From: an uncultured Leptotrichia sp.
GTDB lineage: Bacteria > Fusobacteriota > Fusobacteriia > Fusobacteriales > Leptotrichiaceae
Direction: 5' to 3'
NCBI GenBank assembly: GCA_938017765.1
Contig: CALIJH010000013.1
Coordinates: 1-19,408, forward strand
DNA length: 19,408 bases
Under the pieces are notes generated by a model. It was not told the DNA's origin. It worked only from the letters and a program-made list of their open reading frames with translations, and did not search any database. Every line of letters starts with the position of its first letter. Position 1 is the first letter of the stretch. Shown piece after piece: positions 15,788 through 19,408 of the stretch. The position numbers were made by a program, and so were the translations under genes.

Positions 15788-16717
15788 ATGGCAGTAAAAA
15801 GAGGGAAAAATGCCGAAAGAAAAAATAATACAGCACGAAATATACTGATAGTAGCAGTTATAGCCGTAGTCTTATTTATATTTAAAGACAAAGTTGCGAG
15901 TTCAGTCGGAGTTCTTGACGGACTGGCCCAAGCTGTAAATTTCAAATTAGTCAAAGTAAAGAGCATTGTCTACAAGCAGACACTAAAATTTAAATCAAGA
16001 ATACATGATATGAATTATATAGATACATACATCAATAACAATAAAGAAAGAGATTTTGAATTACAGAAAAATAAAGTTCAGAATATGGAATTGATAAATA
16101 TTGAAAGAGAAAATGAAAAATTGAGAAAAATGTTGGAAATGAGGAGCAAAAATCCTGCCGAATACATCGCTGCCGACGTCGCATTAGTAGAAGATTTGAA
16201 TTCTTCGGAAAGAATATTTATTGATAAAGGTAAAAATGACGGTATAAGTCTCAATTTGCCTGTAATGTATGACGGATTTCTTATTGGAAAAATATCAAAA
16301 GTAGGCTCCAATTATTCGGAAGTAACATTACTTACAAGTAAAAATTCAAGAACAAGTGTAGTTATAAATGGTACTGATATGCAGATACTGCGTGGAAACG
16401 GAAACGGGACATTTTCCATATTCAATTATAATGAAAATGTTACTGAAAAATCCAATTTTCGTATTGAAACTTCGGGAACGAGTGATTTGTTTCCAAGAGG
16501 GCTTATAATAGGTTCATTTTATATTAAGGATTTAAATTCATTCAAGCAGACTAAAGAAGTGAAATTCAGACCGTCTTATCAGATATATGACATTCAGAGT
16601 GTTCTCGTATATAAATGGAGTACAAATGCGACTGTCGATGAAGAAATCCAAAATCAGATTAATCAGGAAATAGAACAGGAATTCCAAAAAAATAAAGGAA
16701 CAACACAGACAAACTAA
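15788..16717 (+). CDS. mreC: Rod shape-determining protein MreC
   Basis: MreC is a bitopic inner-membrane protein that organises the elongation machinery (MreB, MreD, RodA, PBP2) for lateral wall synthesis. The 309 residues show the standard plan: a short basic cytoplasmic tail (1-17), one membrane segment (about 18-34), a periplasmic coiled coil (about 85-120, rich in E, K, L, I, N), and two beta-barrel subdomains. The family hallmark SGTSDLFPRGLIIGS is at 229-243. The C-terminal tail after 280 is glutamine- and glutamate-rich. The start follows AAAAGGAG. Many bacteria place mreB before and mreD after mreC; neither flanks it here, and instead a LolA-like gene follows after 135 bases. A strong promoter drives the gene. 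The assignment is secure. Confidence 0.93.
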   Translation: MAVKRGKNAERKNNTARNILIVAVIAVVLFIFKDKVASSVGVLDGLAQAVNFKLVKVKSIVYKQTLKFKSRIHDMNYIDTYINNNKERDFELQKNKVQNMELINIERENEKLRKMLEMRSKNPAEYIAADVALVEDLNSSERIFIDKGKNDGISLNLPVMYDGFLIGKISKVGSNYSEVTLLTSKNSRTSVVINGTDMQILRGNGNGTFSIFNYNENVTEKSNFRIETSGTSDLFPRGLIIGSFYIKDLNSFKQTKEVKFRPSYQIYDIQSVLVYKWSTNATVDEEIQNQINQEIEQEFQKNKGTTQTN

Positions 16718-16852
16718 AGAAATTTAAATTAATATATAATAATCAGCAGAAATATCAATTAGTGATAATATTGGGATATTCAAAATATATTATAAATATA
16801 TCGTTATAAAATCGCTGTATAAAAATATGTTAATCAAGAGGAGAAAAAAATA

Positions 16853-17389
16853 ATGAAAAATAAAACAATAATAGGAAAAATAGCAGTTCTTTTTATGATA
16901 TTTTCGGTACTTTCCTTTTCCAAGGATTTTTGGGAAAAAAGCAGATTTGTAGTGAATGTTACGGAAAATATGAAAATGAATAAATCAACTAAAACTAAAA
17001 AATATGTAATGACTTACAGTAGCGGTACTCTAAAAATTCAGATGACTTATCCGACTGTAAATAAAGGCGAAGTTTATACATTCACAGGAAGTACCAAAAC
17101 TATATATTATCCCTCTTTAAATCAGACTGTTACTCAAAAACTTCAGGAGGATGAATCCAACATATTGAGTGTGTTTAATAAACTCAACAAACTGACAGAG
17201 AAAAAAACTCAGACAAAAAATGGAGATACATTTACTTTCGATAATTCATGGCTCGTATCAATAACAAGCAAAGGATATAAAGTGAATTTCAGTGATTATG
17301 TAAAAGCAGGAGAATATACTTATCCTTCAAAAATTTCGGTAACTGACGGTAATTCACAAATTATTTACAGATTATCAAATTTCAGATAA
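16853..17389 (+). CDS. Periplasmic LolA-like outer-membrane lipoprotein carrier family protein
   Basis: The 178-residue product starts with a signal peptide (MKNK, a hydrophobic core, then a likely cleavage after FS near residue 23) and is otherwise a soluble, beta-rich periplasmic protein. The order of segments resembles the LolA/LolB superfamily: KYVMTYSSGTLKIQMTYP at 48-65 matches the strand pair in which LolA has K...P..L....P, and TKTIYYPSLNQTVTQKL at 82-98 resembles the YVSDGKTLWIYDP region. LolA ferries lipoproteins across the periplasm from LolCDE to the outer membrane. GAGGAG precedes the start. Similarity is structural and weak, so it could instead be another member of the superfamily with a different cargo. 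Its presence implies an outer membrane. It lies between mreC and recO. Confidence 0.55.
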   Translation: MKNKTIIGKIAVLFMIFSVLSFSKDFWEKSRFVVNVTENMKMNKSTKTKKYVMTYSSGTLKIQMTYPTVNKGEVYTFTGSTKTIYYPSLNQTVTQKLQEDESNILSVFNKLNKLTEKKTQTKNGDTFTFDNSWLVSITSKGYKVNFSDYVKAGEYTYPSKISVTDGNSQIIYRLSNFR

Positions 17390-17499
17390 TATAATTAAAC
17401 AAATTATAGCAGAAATGAAATATATAAAACAGAATAACATAAATTATCAGAATAATAGTAACAGCGAGACGGAAAACAAATGGAAGATAATAAAAAGAA

Positions 17500-18177
17500 A
17501 TGGAAATTTTAAAAACGAGATGTCTGGTATTAAAAAATAAAAAAATAAATGAAGCGGACTTATCCGCAACAGTTTTTACAAGGGAATACGGGAAAATGAA
17601 TATCATGGCTTATGGGATAAGGAAATCAAGAAAAAGAAATCCGATTACTTTAAATCCTCTAAGTCTTGTAGATATGACCATTCAGAAAAAAAACGGTTTT
17701 TATACGGTAAATGATTCTGAACTTATAAAAAAATTTGGAAATATTACAAATGACATTGAAAAATTGGAAATTTCATTGTATATTTTAGACAGTATAAATA
17801 AATTATACGATATAAATTATGAGGATAAAGATTTTTTTGATAAATTAATTGATATTCTAAAATTTATAAATACGAGGGAAAAACTTCTGAAAGGCTATAA
17901 ATATTATATTATTTTATCTTTTTTGAGAAGAATAATGATAGAACAGGGAATTTATCATTCTGATGAAATTGAAAAAATTTTAGATTTTGAATTAATACTG
18001 AAATACAGGGAAATCTCCCTTATAAATAAAAAATATTCTGACGAACATTATATTCTGAAAGAATTTGAAAAATATTCGGTTTATTTAAAAAAAATAATTA
18101 TAAGTTTTGAAAAATATATTAATGAGAATTTACAAGTAAAAATGGAAATGAAAAAATTTTTAACGGAGGAGTTATAG
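17500..18177 (+). CDS. recO: DNA repair protein RecO
   Basis: RecO works with RecF and RecR to load RecA on SSB-coated single-stranded DNA at gaps, and also anneals strands. The N-terminal OB fold is recognisable from LKTRCLVLKNKKINEADLSA (4-23), followed by TVFTREYGKMNIMAYGIRKS (24-43), which aligns with the conserved T-EYGK and A-G-RK of the family. The helical C-terminal part is divergent and lysine-rich. At 225 residues it is a little short, and its only cysteine is C8, so the four-cysteine zinc site of many RecO proteins is absent. The ATG lacks a good ribosome binding site: GGAAG is 13 bases away. A 41-codon reading frame overlaps the start. The gene ends four bases before the next, whose GGAGGAG lies inside recO. 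Confidence 0.83.
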   Translation: MEILKTRCLVLKNKKINEADLSATVFTREYGKMNIMAYGIRKSRKRNPITLNPLSLVDMTIQKKNGFYTVNDSELIKKFGNITNDIEKLEISLYILDSINKLYDINYEDKDFFDKLIDILKFINTREKLLKGYKYYIILSFLRRIMIEQGIYHSDEIEKILDFELILKYREISLINKKYSDEHYILKEFEKYSVYLKKIIISFEKYINENLQVKMEMKKFLTEEL

Positions 18178-18181
18178 TTAT

Positions 18182-18649
18182 ATGTCATCAGGAAAGAAAA
18201 TAGCTGATTATATTAATGTCGAAACAATAGACCTAAATTTAAAGGCAAAAAATAAAAATGCAGTCATCAAAGAACTTTTTGAAAATATAAAAAAGAGCGG
18301 ACAGATCGAAAATGAAGAATTGGCACTGGAAGATTTATACACAAGAGAAAATATGGGGTCTACAGGAATAGGAAAAAATGTCGCTGTACCTCATGCAAAA
18401 ACAGAAGCAGTCAGAGAACTCACAGTAACATTGGGAATTTCCAAAAACGGTATAGAATATGATGCTATTGATAATGAAAATGTAAATATATTTTTTATGT
18501 TTTTATGTCCTAAAAATGAAGCACAGGAGTATTTAAGAGTTCTGGCAAGGATATCCAGAATGATAAAGGAAGACAAATTTAGAGAAAATCTTATAAAAGC
18601 AAAGACAAAAGAAGAGATAATAGAAATAATAAGAAATGAGGAAAATTAA
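18182..18649 (+). CDS. PTS EIIA domain protein, fructose/PtsN (IIA-Ntr) type
   Basis: This 155-residue cytoplasmic protein is a single EIIA domain of the mannitol/fructose-nitrogen superfamily. The phosphorylatable histidine is H71 in the signature GIGKNVAVPHAKTEAV (62-77), preceded by the usual TRENMGSTG. The order of helix, DLYTRE and LARISRMIKE (120-129) matches full-length IIA-Ntr proteins. There is no EIIB or EIIC domain and no PTS permease gene nearby, so it is more likely a regulator responding to phosphoryl flow than part of a sugar uptake system. It could also serve as a detached IIA for a permease elsewhere. GGAGGAG, inside the end of recO, provides its ribosome binding site, so translation is probably coupled. 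nrdR follows after 25 bases. Confidence 0.87.
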   Translation: MSSGKKIADYINVETIDLNLKAKNKNAVIKELFENIKKSGQIENEELALEDLYTRENMGSTGIGKNVAVPHAKTEAVRELTVTLGISKNGIEYDAIDNENVNIFFMFLCPKNEAQEYLRVLARISRMIKEDKFRENLIKAKTKEEIIEIIRNEEN

Positions 18650-18674
18650 AAATAAGTCAAAGTAAGGGGAAAAT

Positions 18675-19136
18675 ATGAAATGTCCATTTTGTGGAAGTGA
18701 AGATACGAGAGTAATAGACAGTCGTGCGTATGCCGACGGAAACTCTATAAAAAGGCGGAGAGCCTGCGAAAATTGCGGTAAAAGATTTACTACTCATGAA
18801 AAAGTTGTAGATTTAGCCCTTTATGTAATAAAAAAAAGCGGCGAAAAGCAGCCTTATTCAAGAAAAAAAGTGTATAACGGTATTACGAGGGCGTTGGAAA
18901 AAAGAAATGTAGACCCTGAGAAAGTCGAAGAAACTGTCGATAAAATAGAAAGAGTAATTTTGACTGAATATTCAGGAGAAATAAAATCAAGTGATTTGGG
19001 AAATATCATAATTTCTTACCTGCTTGATCTGGATGAGATTGCTTACGTCAGATTTGCCTCCGTTTATAAAGAGTTTGACAGTTTGGACAGCTTTATAAAA
19101 GAGATAGAAAAAATCAGAAATGAAAAAGTAAATTAA
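18675..19136 (+). CDS. nrdR: Transcriptional repressor NrdR
   Basis: NrdR senses ATP and dATP and represses ribonucleotide reductase genes by binding NrdR boxes. The 153-residue protein has the standard architecture. An N-terminal zinc ribbon uses C3, C6, C31 and C34 in CPFCGSEDTRVIDSR and CENCGKRF, with the basic KRRR at 26-29 for DNA contact. An ATP-cone domain follows from about 49 to 139 (VIKKSGEKQPYSRKKVYNGI). The length equals that of typical NrdR. It starts after AAGGGG, lies 25 bases after the EIIA gene and 17 bases before the division gene, and is probably in their operon. No ribonucleotide reductase gene is in the window, so its targets are elsewhere. Confidence 0.96.
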   Translation: MKCPFCGSEDTRVIDSRAYADGNSIKRRRACENCGKRFTTHEKVVDLALYVIKKSGEKQPYSRKKVYNGITRALEKRNVDPEKVEETVDKIERVILTEYSGEIKSSDLGNIIISYLLDLDEIAYVRFASVYKEFDSLDSFIKEIEKIRNEKVN

Positions 19137-19153
19137 CAAACAGGAGAATAAAA

Positions 19154-19408
19154 ATGGGAAAAAAAGGAATGATTTTACTTTTCAACTTATTTTTCTTTGC
19201 ACTGATAGGTATGATTGCTTATCAGACTTTTGAAACGTATTTAGTAAAAAAAGAAGTAGACAGAGAAATAAAAAATACTGAAAAAGAATTGGAAGAATAT
19301 GTTGAAAAAAAGAGAACGCTCGAAACCAATATTAAAAATTTCAGTGAAGAAGAAAAGATAGAAAGAGTTGCTCGTGATAAACTCAATCTGAAAAAAGAAG
19401 GAGAAATT
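19154..19408 (+). CDS. FtsL/DivIC-type septum formation initiator, truncated by the window edge
   Basis: The first 85 codons are present and the reading frame runs open to the right edge. Residues 6-24 are one hydrophobic membrane segment after the short basic MGKKG. A charged coiled coil follows (about 32-68, rich in E and K). The ending IERVARDKLNLKKEGEI is the hallmark of FtsB/DivIC-like proteins, which link the late divisome on the outer side of the inner membrane. AGGAGAA precedes the ATG. Very little of the protein can be missing, because the family usually ends soon after this motif. FtsL, FtsB and DivIC are hard to tell apart by sequence, so no symbol is given. Its neighbours fit a cell-envelope and division cluster. 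Confidence 0.85.
   Translation, partial: MGKKGMILLFNLFFFALIGMIAYQTFETYLVKKEVDREIKNTEKELEEYVEKKRTLETNIKNFSEEEKIERVARDKLNLKKEGEI

Noticed and set aside
15724..15966. Minus-strand frame of 80 codons across the mreC promoter
   Set aside because: It overlaps the best promoter in the window and the mreC membrane segment in antisense. Its hydrophobicity comes from that overlap.
16718..16852. Promoter for the LolA-like gene
   Set aside because: Several TATAAA hexamers are present, but none has a -35-like element at 16-18 bases. Read-through from mreC is the simpler reading.

Overview
The window is about 19.4 kb of very AT-rich, densely packed bacterial chromosome. AAA, ATA, TTA and GAA codons dominate, and purine-rich ribosome binding sites (AAAGGAG, GGAGG) precede most genes. 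A LolA-like carrier and MreC point to a diderm, rod-shaped cell. The extreme AT bias, the sugar-binding lipoprotein and the mevalonate genes together suggest a member of the Fusobacteriota, most likely the Leptotrichia group. That assignment is inferred from gene content and composition, not from a database match. Apart from a gene cut by the right edge, every gene looks intact. I see no insertion sequence, prophage, CRISPR array or defence island.

Layout. (1) 101-1809, plus strand: a Nudix hydrolase (probable ADP-ribose pyrophosphatase), a small membrane-anchored protein of unknown function, and a YgjP-type zinc metalloprotein. (2) 1830-4349, minus strand: mvaS-mvaA, the HMG-CoA synthase and reductase that commit acetyl-CoA units to mevalonate and isoprenoids. 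(3) 4350-4679: a 330-base divergent control region with a candidate promoter on each strand and, on the pepO side, two strong hairpins in the predicted leader. (4) 4680-6782, plus: an exported M13 (PepO/neprilysin) zinc peptidase. (5) 6839-6922, plus: tRNA-Leu(CAG) with its own promoter, followed by a bidirectional terminator hairpin. (6) 7209-13450, minus: a four-gene operon of sugar-binding lipoprotein, two CUT1 permeases and a large cytoplasmic GH2 beta-galactosidase. It is preceded by a 16-bp tandem direct repeat over the promoter. (7) 13557-15551, minus: an EF-G-like GTPase of the EF-G-2 type, with a structured leader. (8) 15788 to the right edge, plus: a housekeeping cluster of mreC, a LolA-like gene, recO, a PTS EIIA domain protein, nrdR and a truncated FtsL/DivIC-type division gene.

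How the genes work together. The lac-type operon is self-contained for uptake and hydrolysis of a beta-galactoside, except that it lacks an ABC ATPase and a regulator. It must borrow a shared MsmK/MalK-like ATPase encoded elsewhere. The right-hand cluster links cell shape (MreC), division (FtsL/DivIC-like), envelope lipoprotein traffic (LolA-like), DNA repair (RecO) and control of dNTP synthesis (NrdR).

No unprecedented multi-gene system is visible. The features most worth a second look are cis-regulatory: the double hairpin leader of pepO, the tandem direct repeat at the lac-type promoter, and the bulged hairpin before the EF-G-like gene, whose loop can pair with that gene's Shine-Dalgarno sequence.
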